The notes under the pieces are model-generated. The model ran no database searches, was not told the origin of the DNA, and saw nothing but the letters and a program-made list of their open reading frames with translations. From SHZL01 sp963784425 (GTDB lineage Bacteria; Pseudomonadota; Gammaproteobacteria; Xanthomonadales; SZUA-36), in the NCBI GenBank assembly GCA_963784425.1, contig CAWARM010000005.1, positions 70,218-134,217 on the forward strand: a DNA stretch of 64,000 bases, in the 5' to 3' direction. Each line of letters begins with the position of its first letter. The stretch's first letter is position 1. The position numbers and the translations under genes were made by a program. This document shows positions 54,591 to 63,999 of the stretch, in pieces.

Positions 54591-55758
54591 TCAGCCGTCC
54601 CGTTTGCGCGAGATGACATAGGATTCATCGTTGAACCACAGGCCGCCATGTTTTTGCAGCACGTGGTTCGTAGCTTCGAGGTAGTTTTGTTTCTTGAGCG
54701 TCCCGGCCAGTCGCTGATCCTCCATCTGCGCCACGTATACCGCCGCGTTCCAGGCAGCAAACAGGGTTGAGGTACCAATGCTGCTGGAAATCTCCGTGGG
54801 CAAGGCGTGCATGTCATAACGAAAAATCGCCCTGGCATCAGAATTTGCGTTGAAGTTGTAGTGGCGTGCTTCCTTGCCTAATTCCGTTTTAACGGCGCGC
54901 AGTATGTCGTGCCGGCCATTTGGAAACGGGTTTTCTCCTGGCCAGACTTTTTGAATGACTTCCAGGCCCGGATCCTTGCCGTAGGAGTGAATGCCCAGCA
55001 AGCGGCCACCTTTGCCCAGTGCCCGGGCCAGCGGTGCGATGACTTTTTCGGCCTTGAATTCCGCGGATACCCTTGAGCGGTATGGCTGTGAGGCGATGAC
55101 CAGGTCGTAGTCAGCTCGCGATACGCCGCGATGGGGGATTGATGTTGTGCAGCAGGAATTTGTAATCCTCGCGGTAGAACACCAGCACCACCGGCCGCTC
55201 ATACACCGGATTGCCCGTCAGGGGGCTATGGTGTGCTTGCCAGTGTTTCGCCAGGAAGCCATCCATTTCCTTGATCTGCTCGCCAAATTCGAAAGCGGTC
55301 GTACCCCGCAGGGGTACATCTTTCCATACCATCGCGGTGGCCGCGGACACACTTTTGGGCATCAGCCAGGGTGCCTCACCGTAATACATATTGGTGACGA
55401 CCAGCACGGTTGCCGGGTGTTCGAAAAACCGGTCCGGCATTTTCGCCAGCGACAGGCGCATGTCCTCCAGGCTGACTTCCTTGCCGGAGATGTAGAAAGG
55501 CATGGTGGGAAAGCGGCAGTGCATCTCCCGCATGACGCGCGTCAGCACTGAGCCATCACCCATGCCGGCATCAAACAATCGCACGGCCGGCGGCGTTGGG
55601 TGGACGTTGCGCAGTTCCATACCGACGCGCTGTGCAATGGTTTCTTTTTCTCCGCAGGTATTTACAAACAGCAGGTATTTTTGCCGGTTATCGAAAAACC
55701 GGAAGTTTTTTGCCCTGGAACCGTTGCCCCCGCTGGTCGAATCGCGTTTAGAGGACAT
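54591..55758 (-). CDS. SAM-dependent methyltransferase family protein (frameshifted in C5 run)
   Basis: About 388 residues after removing one C from the CCCCC run (55133-55137). The first frame has the SAM loop LFDAGMGDGSVLTRVMREM near residue 65, preceded by YLLFVNTCGEKETIA. The second frame continues SRADYDLVIASQPYRSR, LGKGGRLLGIHSYGKDPGLE and a C-terminal ALPTEISSSIGTSTLFAAWN. The specific family is not recognised. It overlaps the MFS transporter by 11 bases and is followed at once by the MetF-family gene, so all three are probably translated together. The substrate is unknown. Confidence 0.75.
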
Positions 55759-57208
55759 CAGGCGCCCGCTCCTCCCGAACCCAATGCATCAGGACAAAGC
55801 CGATGCAGAGCAGGATAATGGCCGAGCCAAGTCCAATAGCCTGGCTGGCAAATGCCGCGGTAAACAGGGTCACCATGCCATGACCCAGGAAAGCCGTGGC
55901 ATTGCCAGACAAGGCGTAAAGGCCGAAAAACTGGCTCATCATGGAAACCGGTGCGATGCGCGCCATCATGGAGCGGCTGGTGGCAAATGCCGCAGTGATG
56001 AAGCCCGCCAGGATCATGTACATCGCCAGATAGACCAGTTCCGGCAAAGTCTGGAAATATGGAAGGCTCCAGATATTCCCCGCTGCCGCGGCGTCGTAGG
56101 GCATGAAGAAAATCCGGTCGGAAGCGCAGGAGACCGCCCCCAGGGTAGCCAGGGCCGTCACGCCAATGGTGATGCGGATGGCGCGTTTGGACCCGTAGCG
56201 GCTGTCCAGCCATCCGCCCACTGCGCCGCCCAGAATGGAAAAGGGTGTCAGCACGATGGCGAACAGCAGCATCTCGATCAGTTCCCACTTGAAGGTCCCT
56301 GCCGCATAGATTCCGCTGTAGGCAATGATCGCTACCTTGCCATCGTTGTAAAACATGCGCGCAAGCAGGTACAGCCCAACGTTGGAAACCTGCCGCGCCT
56401 GCCGTATGGTGCGGCGCAGTTGGCTGAAGCCTTCGGTAACGGCCTGTGCAATGCTGATGCCCGTTGAAGGCCGATCAGGAGTCCAGAGAAAAAATGGAAT
56501 CACAAAAATCAGCAGCCAGGCGCCGGCGATGGGGCCCGCGATCCGATTGTGTTCCTGCTGCGCCGGATCGAGGCCGAACAAGGGTTGGTCCGGCAGAAAA
56601 CCCCAGTGGACCAGGCCGGATGCCGGCAGGGCGACGCCGAACAACATGATGAGCAGCGCCAGCAGGGACCCGGTGTTATTCAGCGACAGGCCCAGGCCGG
56701 AGAGTGAGCCAATTCGCCCGGTCTGAGCAATGGAGGGCAGCATGCTGTTATGAAACACTTCACTGACCAGGAAACACCCCATCAGGGTTGCCGCCACAAC
56801 CAGGATGGCGATCACGGGCAATCCACTTTTGGCGCCCGGCATGGCAAACCAGAGTGCAAAACAACCGCACACCATGACGGCAAAGGTACCCACCAGCCAG
56901 GTTTTCCGCCGCCCCTGGCGGTCGGACATGGCGCCCAATATCGGCGCCAGCGCCCCCACCAGCATGCTGACAATGGTGTTGGATAAACCCCAGATTTCCT
57001 GGCCTCGCACAGCGTCCCCCACCACGACGTTGGCAAAATAGGGCGGAAATACGAAGATCAGGACCAGGCTCAGGTAAGGAGAACGGGCGAATTCCACGAG
57101 AGCCCAGGAAAATTGCCCGCGCGCATCAGCAGCCCTTTCGCCCGTTGAAGAGAGGTTCAGGGTGTTCGTGTCGGGCGCGCCGCCGACGGCGTGTACCAAA
57201 GGTTCCAT
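55748..57208 (-). CDS. MFS transporter, UMF1/Atg22-like
   Basis: A 486-residue membrane protein with about twelve hydrophobic segments. MLVGALAPILGAMSDRQGRRKTWLV carries the MFS loop 2-3 signature (DRQGRRK). The long central loop and overall pattern recall the UMF1 family of fungal vacuolar effluxers and their bacterial relatives. ATG 57208 is used without a clear ribosome site. The gene starts 39 bases downstream of the terminator hairpin of the TonB receptor gene and heads a MFS-methyltransferase-MetF cluster. Transport direction and cargo are unknown; import or export of a methylated compound is one possibility. Confidence 0.83.
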   Translation of the reverse strand: MEPLVHAVGGAPDTNTLNLSSTGERAADARGQFSWALVEFARSPYLSLVLIFVFPPYFANVVVGDAVRGQEIWGLSNTIVSMLVGALAPILGAMSDRQGRRKTWLVGTFAVMVCGCFALWFAMPGAKSGLPVIAILVVAATLMGCFLVSEVFHNSMLPSIAQTGRIGSLSGLGLSLNNTGSLLALLIMLFGVALPASGLVHWGFLPDQPLFGLDPAQQEHNRIAGPIAGAWLLIFVIPFFLWTPDRPSTGISIAQAVTEGFSQLRRTIRQARQVSNVGLYLLARMFYNDGKVAIIAYSGIYAAGTFKWELIEMLLFAIVLTPFSILGGAVGGWLDSRYGSKRAIRITIGVTALATLGAVSCASDRIFFMPYDAAAAGNIWSLPYFQTLPELVYLAMYMILAGFITAAFATSRSMMARIAPVSMMSQFFGLYALSGNATAFLGHGMVTLFTAAFASQAIGLGSAIILLCIGFVLMHWVREERAPDVL

Positions 57209-57246
57209 GCGCAAGGCCCAGTCATTGGCCGTGTTGCCGGCCGGAT

Positions 57247-57271
57247 AAAAACCAGGCGCCGAAGCGCCTGG
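57247..57271 (-). terminator. Rho-independent terminator after the TonB receptor
   Basis: On the minus strand CCAGGCGC-TTCG-GCGCCTGG is followed by TTTTT (57247-57251), an 8-bp GC stem with a stable UUCG tetraloop. A second, larger hairpin (CTCGGGC/GCCCGAG, 57301-57331) lies between it and the receptor stop. Confidence 0.88.
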
Positions 57272-57341
57272 AATCGTGTCTTGTTATCCCGGGCTGGCCC
57301 CTCGGGCAAGGACCTGAGGGTCCCGCCCGAGAGCCCGAACT

Positions 57342-59525
57342 TTATTCGAAGTTGTAGCCTACCCGGATGCCATATTGCAGTGGTGCGCCGGCGTAGTAGA
57401 GCGAACCCGTGTTCTGGATAGCGGCAACGTAGCCCTTGTCTGTCAGGTTGGTGCCCCAGAGCACGACGTACCAGTTCTCCATTTGCCAGCGAATTTGCGC
57501 ATTGAGCAATCCATGTGCCTCGAGGAGGAATTCCGGATCATCGAACAGTTCAGCCTGGGCCTTGGCCACGTAGCCATAATCGACGCGGGGCGTCAGGGTG
57601 GAGCCATTGCCCAGCATGAAGTCATATGCCAGGCCAAGATTGAACGTAAATTCGGGCGCATAGGGGAAAGGCCCGCCCGATATATCGACAGTGGGATTCG
57701 GCGGCAGTGGGTGGGTGACGTTGTTGAAGTCACCAAATTCGCTTTGGTTCCAGGAAATACCAAACTCCATGGAGAACTCTTCCACCCGCGCCTGGCCGGT
57801 GAACTCCAGGCCGTAGATGGTGCTGGTGCTTTCCGCATTTTGTACCTGTCCGGCCGAGCCGGGCAGGTCAATATCGGTGAACGCGGCCTGGTAACCGTCG
57901 ATGTCCTCGTAATAGGCCGACAACTGGGTGGTAAACTGGCCATCAGCAAAGCCCGCCTTCCAGCCAGCCTCGTAATTTACGACTTTCATTTGATCGTAGG
58001 GATCGAATGGGGGAAAAATGTTGACACTGCCCCAGGTATGGCCGCGGGAGATAAGGCCGTAGAGGAAATTCATATCATCCACGTCCCAGTTCAGGCCCAC
58101 CTTCCAGTCCACGGAATCCTCGTCAAAGTCCTGGCGATCCGGACCGGGGCCGGAGCCGAAAGGAATGGTGGGCGGCGCTGTACCGAAACCAAAGACGTAA
58201 TCAGTGACCTGGTAGAACTTGTAGTGGCTGTAGCGGGTACCGACTTCCATTTCCAGATCATCGGTCAGGTCGTAGGCAATGTGCCCAAACACCGCCCAGT
58301 CGTCTTCATCTTTGGTCCACGGGGAACCCAGCCACGGATAGGCCAGTCCGGCTCCATCCTGATAAAAGGGGCCGCCCCAAAAAGTGAAACCTGCATCGGC
58401 GACGTCCGCCAGTTCGGCTTTTTGGTTCTGGAAAAACGCACCCAGAACCCACCTGAAGCGCTGGTCCTCAGCCGAAATCAGGTTGAACTCCTGTGACCAC
58501 AGGTCGATGGTTCCTTTGCTCTCAAACCAATAGACCGGAAGTTCAATACTGCCATTGACGTCGAGATTATTGATCGTATCGACTGTTTGGTAACCCGTCA
58601 GAGAACTGAACTTGATCCCGCTGTCCCAAACGTAGTCGATGTCCAGCACGATGCGGGTGGTTTTGTCCTTGTAGGCAAAAGGCGCATCCTGAGGAACGGT
58701 GTACAGCGGATCGCCGTAGGAACTGGTCACATTGCCGCCGAAATCGAGGTTGGCAAAATTGCCTTTCAGATTCACCGTCAGGTTTTCATTCGGCTGCCAC
58801 AAAAAGCCCAGGCGCAGACTTTTCAGGTCGCGACTGCCCGGGTCGCCGGTGTAATTACCATAAATGTCGTCGTAGTAATCATCGCGGTTCGCATAATTAA
58901 ATGCGGCACGAAAGGCGAATGTGTCACTGCTCGAAGCATTGACGTAGCCGCGGGCTTCCCACAGGTTGTTATTGCCGAAACCGCCTTCCAGGTTACCGCT
59001 GTTTTCATTCATTACCGGGTTGTTGGTACGGACGAACACAGCACCACCCGAAGCACTTTTGCCGACAAAAGTACCTTGCGGTCCACGCAGGATTTCTACC
59101 GCATTGATGTCGTAGTAGGGCTCATTCTGGAAATAGCCCGCCAGGGTAGGAACACCGTCCTGGTAAATAACGACGCCGGACGGGATTTCGATGTCCACCT
59201 TGCTACGGCCTATACCGCGGATATTGAACACATTGGCCGAGCCAAAATCCGCAATATTCATGGACGGGGCGGCATACTGCAGGCTCACCAGGTTAAACGC
59301 GCCTTTATCGATCAACTCCTCGCCGGACAGCACGCTTACCGCCAGGGCGGTCGTCTGCAGGTTGGTTGCACGCCGCTGGGCGGTGACGATGACTTCTTCG
59401 AGCGAAAGCGAATCGTCGTCGCTGGACGCCTGGTCCTGGGCAAAGCTGTTAAGGGAAAAAAACAAGGTGGCGCTGAAGACTACGAGGAGTGAAACTGGAT
59501 TCCAGATTGATTGATGTACCTTCAT
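57342..59525 (-). CDS. TonB-dependent receptor
   Basis: A 727-residue outer-membrane receptor. Signal peptide (NSFA-QDQ), TonB-box-like EEVIVTAQRR near residue 43, plug with VEILRGPQGTFVGKSASGGA, then a long beta-barrel ending GIRVGYNFE with the terminal aromatic motif. ATG 59525 has GGGGAT upstream; the longer TTG start at 59540 adds little. It diverges from the GntR regulator across about 490 bases holding two related 12-base palindromes. The sugar-acid type genes on the other side suggest a carbohydrate or polyhydroxy ligand, as in SusC-like or CUT-type loci, but no SusD partner is present. Confidence 0.92.
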   Translation of the reverse strand: MKVHQSIWNPVSLLVVFSATLFFSLNSFAQDQASSDDDSLSLEEVIVTAQRRATNLQTTALAVSVLSGEELIDKGAFNLVSLQYAAPSMNIADFGSANVFNIRGIGRSKVDIEIPSGVVIYQDGVPTLAGYFQNEPYYDINAVEILRGPQGTFVGKSASGGAVFVRTNNPVMNENSGNLEGGFGNNNLWEARGYVNASSSDTFAFRAAFNYANRDDYYDDIYGNYTGDPGSRDLKSLRLGFLWQPNENLTVNLKGNFANLDFGGNVTSSYGDPLYTVPQDAPFAYKDKTTRIVLDIDYVWDSGIKFSSLTGYQTVDTINNLDVNGSIELPVYWFESKGTIDLWSQEFNLISAEDQRFRWVLGAFFQNQKAELADVADAGFTFWGGPFYQDGAGLAYPWLGSPWTKDEDDWAVFGHIAYDLTDDLEMEVGTRYSHYKFYQVTDYVFGFGTAPPTIPFGSGPGPDRQDFDEDSVDWKVGLNWDVDDMNFLYGLISRGHTWGSVNIFPPFDPYDQMKVVNYEAGWKAGFADGQFTTQLSAYYEDIDGYQAAFTDIDLPGSAGQVQNAESTSTIYGLEFTGQARVEEFSMEFGISWNQSEFGDFNNVTHPLPPNPTVDISGGPFPYAPEFTFNLGLAYDFMLGNGSTLTPRVDYGYVAKAQAELFDDPEFLLEAHGLLNAQIRWQMENWYVVLWGTNLTDKGYVAAIQNTGSLYYAGAPLQYGIRVGYNFE

Positions 59526-60011
59526 TTGACTAATCCCCAATCGTAAGTTATGTGAGCCCTACCGGGTGTCCCGAGTGTGCGTCTCGTCGCGACTCTCTTA
59601 TCGGATATTCTGAAGTCATTGACATGTTAGCTCGATAATCACCAAGATGCCAGCAAAAACTTGTCAGAAGCGAAAATCCCCCAAACATCCACCTGTGAAC
59701 CGAACGGCCTGGATGATATTTAGCTTCATACCAGCAGAGGAGCTTGGTTTTTCGACACCCATGGAGCCCGGTGATGTTTCTTGACACCTCAACGAGCTTC
59801 GGTGTTAAATCATCGAATCAGCAAATACTGACATGTTAGGATCGTGCTGACATCGCGGGACCCCGATTCACGGAATCCGGTGAGACAGACGCGATGCGCT
59901 GAGCCGACGTCCCGGTGCACACGCTTTTGCGATGATTGGAAGCACGGCCATGCACTGGTACGATTCACTTCAATGTACGTTGTCACAGCACACTTGGATT
60001 TGCATGATTTC
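59526..60011. promoter_or_regulatory. Divergent intergenic region with paired CTGACATGTTAG sites
   Basis: No convincing gene. Two short frames on the minus strand (79 and 73 codons) lack ribosome sites and recognisable sequence. The notable signals are TTGACATGTTAG (59619-59630) and CTGACATGTTAG (59828-59839), near-palindromes sharing 11 of 12 bases, about 210 bases apart. One is closer to the TonB receptor and the other to the GntR gene. They are candidate operators for the GntR protein, and looping between them is possible. Confidence 0.45.
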
Positions 60012-60716
60012 ATGACTACGCCCCTTCCCATCGAAGACGCCTCCGGTGAGCCCTCAAAATCCCAGCGTGTTTACGACTACCTGCGCCGCCGCATCCGGGA
60101 ACTGAAGATTCCACCCGGTTCACCTCTGCGCAAGAATGAAATTGCGCTTGAATGCGGCGTGTCGCGTGCGCCGGTCAGCGAGGCAATCGCCCGACTGGCC
60201 AGCGAAGGCCTGGTTGATGTGTTCCCACAAAACGGTAGTTTTGTCTCCCCAATACGGCCCGAGGACATCCGCGAATGCATGTTTATCCGCATGGCGCTGG
60301 AAGTTGAAGCCGTCAAGCGGGTGACCCAGCAACCAAGCGAAGGTCTGCTGCAAAGACTTGAGCAGAATATCCAGGCTCAGGCCGATGCCCTGGGCGAAAA
60401 GGTGCTCGACCTGGCCAAATACGATGACCTGGATGAAGCGCTGCATGCCGAGATCATGGCCGCCATTGATTCGCCGCGCTCGCGACATTTGCTCGAATCG
60501 GCCAGGGTGTTGCTGGACCGGCCACGTTTTCTGGCCTTGCCGGAGCACCACAGGCCGGAAGAATCCTTCAGCGAACACCGCCGGATCGTTGATGCGATTA
60601 GCACCGGGGACCCTGAGCTCGCAGCCTCCGCCATGCGGGTTCACCTCATCATGGTATCCCGGGCAATTGAAGAGAAACTGGCACAAGTCGAGGAAGAAAA
60701 TGCCCAACAGCCTTAG
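60012..60716 (+). CDS. GntR-family regulator, FadR/FCD type
   Basis: A 234-residue regulator. The winged helix covers residues 17-80 (YDYLRRRIRELKIPPGSPL, ALECGVSRAPVSEAIARLAS, LVDVFPQNGSFVSPI). The rest is an all-helical FCD-like ligand domain with conserved Asp/His positions (ALHAEIMAAI, EHRRIVDAISTGD, MRVHL) that often bind a metal and an organic acid. The frame is open far upstream, but ATG 60012 lies just before the conserved part. It overlaps the aldo/keto reductase gene by 17 bases, so regulator and enzymes form one operon. A sugar acid effector is likely. Confidence 0.88.
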   Translation: MTTPLPIEDASGEPSKSQRVYDYLRRRIRELKIPPGSPLRKNEIALECGVSRAPVSEAIARLASEGLVDVFPQNGSFVSPIRPEDIRECMFIRMALEVEAVKRVTQQPSEGLLQRLEQNIQAQADALGEKVLDLAKYDDLDEALHAEIMAAIDSPRSRHLLESARVLLDRPRFLALPEHHRPEESFSEHRRIVDAISTGDPELAASAMRVHLIMVSRAIEEKLAQVEEENAQQP

Positions 60717-61734
60717 TACCAATGCACGCCGCAATTTCGTCACCCGCGGAGGTCGCAAGCTTTCCTTCACCCTGCTGGGCTTTGGCTCCGCACCCCTGGG
60801 CAACTACCTTCGCCCATTGAGCGAGAAAGACTGCGACGCCACCCTGGAGGCAGCCTGGGACAGTGGCATGCGCTATTTCGATACCGCGCCGTTCTATGGC
60901 TTTGGCTTGTCGGAAACGCGTGTCGGCCGTTTGCTGAAGAAAGTGGACCGCAAGGACTACATCATTTCGACCAAGGTCGGGCGTTTGTTCGAGCCCTGCG
61001 ACAAGGCAGACGTAAACAGCGGGTTTTTCATCGACACGCCGCAACTGCGCTTTTACTACGACTATTCCTACCATGGCGTCATGCGCTCCTACGAGGAAAG
61101 CCTGCAGCGCCTGGGCATCGACAACGTGGATATCCTGTACGTGCACGACGTTGATGCCTTTTGCCACGGTGGCCGCGAAGGCTCGGAAGCGGCCATTCGC
61201 TCCCTGATTGATGAGGGCGGGTGGCGCGCCCTGACCGAATTGCGTGACAGCGGTGCGGTATCCGCCATTGGCGCCGGCGTGAATGAATGGCAACCGTGCG
61301 CGCGGCTGCTGGAGCTCGTCGATCCCGATTTGTTCCTGCTGGCCGGCCGCTACACCCTGCTGGAGCAAGATCCCATTGACCATCTGTTTCCCCAGTGCGC
61401 CGCGAGGGGCGCCGGCGTGGTCATAGGTGGCCCCTATAATTCCGGTATCCTCGCCGGTCAGCCCACCTACAACTACTCTGAGATTCCGGCGGAGATTGCA
61501 GAACGAGCGCGCGCCATTGACGCAGTGTGCCGTGCCCACGGGGTCCCCATCATCCGTGCGGCCCTGCACTTCGCCGCCGCCCACCCGGTGGTAGTAAGCG
61601 TCATCCCCGGCGGGCAGAATGTGCAAGAGACGCGGCAGAATGCAGCGCTGCTGGATGAGCCCATTCCCGCCGCCTTATGGGCTGACCTCAAGGCCAAACT
61701 CCTGATTCATCCCCAGTCACCCACACCCGCCTGA
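60700..61734 (+). CDS. Aldo/keto reductase, aldose 1-dehydrogenase-like
   Basis: A 344-residue AKR. LGFGSAPLGNYL, the FDTAPFYGFGLSETRVG stretch with the catalytic Tyr and Asp, Lys in IISTKVGR and His in ILYVHDVDAF supply the expected tetrad. The pattern is that of the D-threo-aldose/L-fucose dehydrogenase and pyridoxal dehydrogenase branch, which oxidises free sugars to lactones with NAD(P). ATG 60700 has GAGGAA immediately upstream, inside the GntR coding end. A sugar-oxidation step before the two enolase-superfamily proteins would fit a fuconate- or galactonate-like pathway. Confidence 0.85.
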   Translation: MPNSLSTNARRNFVTRGGRKLSFTLLGFGSAPLGNYLRPLSEKDCDATLEAAWDSGMRYFDTAPFYGFGLSETRVGRLLKKVDRKDYIISTKVGRLFEPCDKADVNSGFFIDTPQLRFYYDYSYHGVMRSYEESLQRLGIDNVDILYVHDVDAFCHGGREGSEAAIRSLIDEGGWRALTELRDSGAVSAIGAGVNEWQPCARLLELVDPDLFLLAGRYTLLEQDPIDHLFPQCAARGAGVVIGGPYNSGILAGQPTYNYSEIPAEIAERARAIDAVCRAHGVPIIRAALHFAAAHPVVVSVIPGGQNVQETRQNAALLDEPIPAALWADLKAKLLIHPQSPTPA

Positions 61735-61760
61735 GCTGGAGCAGAGGCTCCCTCCCCAGC

Positions 61761-62813
61761 ATGAAAATTACCGGGATCACCGCCACGCTGTTCAGGGACT
61801 CTTTACTGGGACCAGCGCGTGGTTGCCTGGTGGAACTGACATCTGATGCAGGCCTGATAGGAATTGCCATCGCCAGCCCATGGGCCCGCCCGGCAATCCT
61901 GGCACTGGGTAAGGACCTGCTGCTGGGTGAAGACCCGCGCAGCATAGCTGCGTTCTGGCAGCGCGCCGGCCAACTCATGACAAGTCACGGCGATGCCGCC
62001 TTGGGCCATGCCCGGGCAGTTCTCGATGTGGCCATTTGGGATTTAAAAGCCAAGCAACAGTCCGAACCATTGTGGAAAGCGCTGGGTGGCGGCCGGCCAC
62101 GGGCCAATGCCTACCTCAGCTGGCTCGATGCCGATGAAGATTTCGCCAGTTTCCTGGCTCGGGTGAGCCGCAGCTACGGCATGCGTGGCGGGAAACTGTC
62201 CGTCGGCTCCGACCCGGAACTTAACAGGCAGCGCCTGGATTCCTTGCGCCGGGCGCTCGAGCCCCACACCCATGAACCGCAGTTGATGATTGACGCCGGC
62301 GGCCGGTGGCGTCCCAAGGACGCCATTCGCCACATCCGTGCACTGGAGTCAGAATTTGACCTGACCTGGGTGCGGGGCGTGAGCGAATGCGGCGACTTCC
62401 TCGGTTCCCGGCGGGTCAGCGACAGCATTCGTGCCGCCGTGTGCGCCGGCGGGGATCTTTCAAGTCTCAACGCCTTCCTGCCCTGGTTCCACCACCAGGC
62501 AGCCAACGTGATTGAAATCGACATGCACCACTTTGGCGTTACTGGGGCCATGCAATTGGCGGATGCGGCTTTTGGCTACGAATTACCGGTGACGCTGACC
62601 ACGGTGCCGGGCAATATTCATGTTCACCTGGCAGCCGTCATGCCCTCATTTATGAGCATGGAAGTGACCCCGCCGGAGTCCGGCGATGGGCCCATAACCA
62701 GCGATGTGCGCTTTGAATCCGGCTGGGGAATTGCCGGGGACGCACCGGGTACTGGCCTGACGTTTAACAGGAAACGCCTGGGTACCACAACCCTGGAACC
62801 AGTCAAGGCATGA
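61761..62813 (+). CDS. Enolase-superfamily protein with degenerate active site
   Basis: A 350-residue mandelate-racemase/muconate-lactonizing-type protein (MKITGITATLF, ALGHARAVLDVAIWDLKAKQ). Compared with its neighbour, several catalytic positions are lost. The KxK motif is K145-L-S147, the first metal ligand Asp178 is kept, the second (normally in WVEEP) is Arg205 in WVRGV and the third (normally GE in ATGEN) is Gly231 in CAGGD. Two of three Mg ligands are thus absent. It may be a non-catalytic partner or carry a new function. Reading frame and length are intact, so it is probably expressed. It lies 26 bases after the aldo/keto reductase. Confidence 0.83.
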   Translation: MKITGITATLFRDSLLGPARGCLVELTSDAGLIGIAIASPWARPAILALGKDLLLGEDPRSIAAFWQRAGQLMTSHGDAALGHARAVLDVAIWDLKAKQQSEPLWKALGGGRPRANAYLSWLDADEDFASFLARVSRSYGMRGGKLSVGSDPELNRQRLDSLRRALEPHTHEPQLMIDAGGRWRPKDAIRHIRALESEFDLTWVRGVSECGDFLGSRRVSDSIRAAVCAGGDLSSLNAFLPWFHHQAANVIEIDMHHFGVTGAMQLADAAFGYELPVTLTTVPGNIHVHLAAVMPSFMSMEVTPPESGDGPITSDVRFESGWGIAGDAPGTGLTFNRKRLGTTTLEPVKA

Positions 62814-62820
62814 AGACGTC

Positions 62821-63999
62821 GTGAAAATTACGGGCTACCGCTACGAAACCTACATGATGAAGCTCGACCGGCCGATTGCCGACTGCAATCTTCCGGAGGG
62901 CGTGGAATTGCTGCCTGGTTCGATCCTGACTATCGAGACCGATGAAAATATTACCGGCCTGTCGCTGGGCTTTGGCGGCAGCGGCATCGAAAGCCTGTTT
63001 CCCCTCATTGAGGGTGAGGACCCGCGGGAAGTTACGCGGCTGTGGATGAAAATCATCGACCATATCCACAAAGGGGGTAACGAAGGAGCGGCCAACTACA
63101 CGCTGGCCGCCATCGATATTGCCTTGTGGGATTTGAAAGCCAAGATCGCCGGGCAACCGTTGTGGCGACTGCTGGGCGCGGCACACGGGCGGGTCAAGGC
63201 CTACGCCAGCGGCCTGGATTACTGCCTGTCCGACGAAGACCTGTTCACTTTCTATCGCCGCATGGCGGATGTCGGCATCGACGCGGGCAAGCTCAAGGTG
63301 GGCCTGGACCTCAAAGCCGACATGCGCCGCTTGGGTATCATGCAGGAAGCCTTGAGCACGGCTTCGAGCCATCCCGTGCTGACCATTGATGCGAATGAAT
63401 ACTGGTCACCCAAGCAGGCCGTGCGCTATGTCCGGCAAATGGAAGAAAAATTTGACCTCTCCTGGGTAGAGGAACCGGCGCGACGCTGGGACTACCAGGG
63501 CCTGAGGTTGGTGTCGCAACAGGTTTCAGCCGCTGTCGCCACCGGCGAAAACGTTAACAGCGTGGCGGATTTCTATGCGCTCATTGCCAACCAGGCGGTC
63601 GATGTACTGAACGTTGCTGCCGGCCATTCGGGCGTGACCGGTTGCCGCCAGGTGGCCAATCTCGCCCAGGCTTACTCGCTGCCGGTGTCGATGATGAACT
63701 GCCAGGCCAATTTCATGGCCCATGTGGCCGCTGCACTGCCCAACCACATCGGCATGGAGGTGGTTGATCCCGGCCGCGAACAGTGCCTGAAATTCGACAA
63801 TCACATCGAGGACGGCTACATCGTGCTGGGCAACGAACCCGGGTTTGGGATTACGGTTGATGAGCCTGCGTTGGCTGCCCTGCAGGCCAATCCGCCCAAG
63901 GGCCGGGGGACGTTCCCCCTGTCACGCCGCGACGGCGCGGGCCGATATATCGTGCCGCTGCGGCCCGGCGAGGTCCCCTGGCCGCACAGCTCTGAGTAG
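62821..63999 (+). CDS. Enolase-superfamily sugar-acid dehydratase-like enzyme
   Basis: A 392-residue mandelate-racemase-subgroup enzyme with a full active site: K157-L-K159, metal ligands Asp190 (TIDANEYW), Glu217 (WVEEP) and Glu243 (ATGEN), and a His in AAGHSGVTG as the likely acid/base. Such enzymes dehydrate or epimerise acid sugars. The start is GTG 62821, 7 bases after the stop of the degenerate paralog, with a modest AAGG site. The stop is one base from the window end. The exact sugar acid cannot be told, but the pairing with an aldose dehydrogenase-like gene suggests an aldonate. Confidence 0.88.
   Translation: MKITGYRYETYMMKLDRPIADCNLPEGVELLPGSILTIETDENITGLSLGFGGSGIESLFPLIEGEDPREVTRLWMKIIDHIHKGGNEGAANYTLAAIDIALWDLKAKIAGQPLWRLLGAAHGRVKAYASGLDYCLSDEDLFTFYRRMADVGIDAGKLKVGLDLKADMRRLGIMQEALSTASSHPVLTIDANEYWSPKQAVRYVRQMEEKFDLSWVEEPARRWDYQGLRLVSQQVSAAVATGENVNSVADFYALIANQAVDVLNVAAGHSGVTGCRQVANLAQAYSLPVSMMNCQANFMAHVAAALPNHIGMEVVDPGREQCLKFDNHIEDGYIVLGNEPGFGITVDEPALAALQANPPKGRGTFPLSRRDGAGRYIVPLRPGEVPWPHSSE

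Noticed and set aside
59548..60031. Two small minus-strand frames (79 and 73 codons)
   Set aside because: No ribosome site, no recognisable sequence, and they cover the regulatory palindromes.
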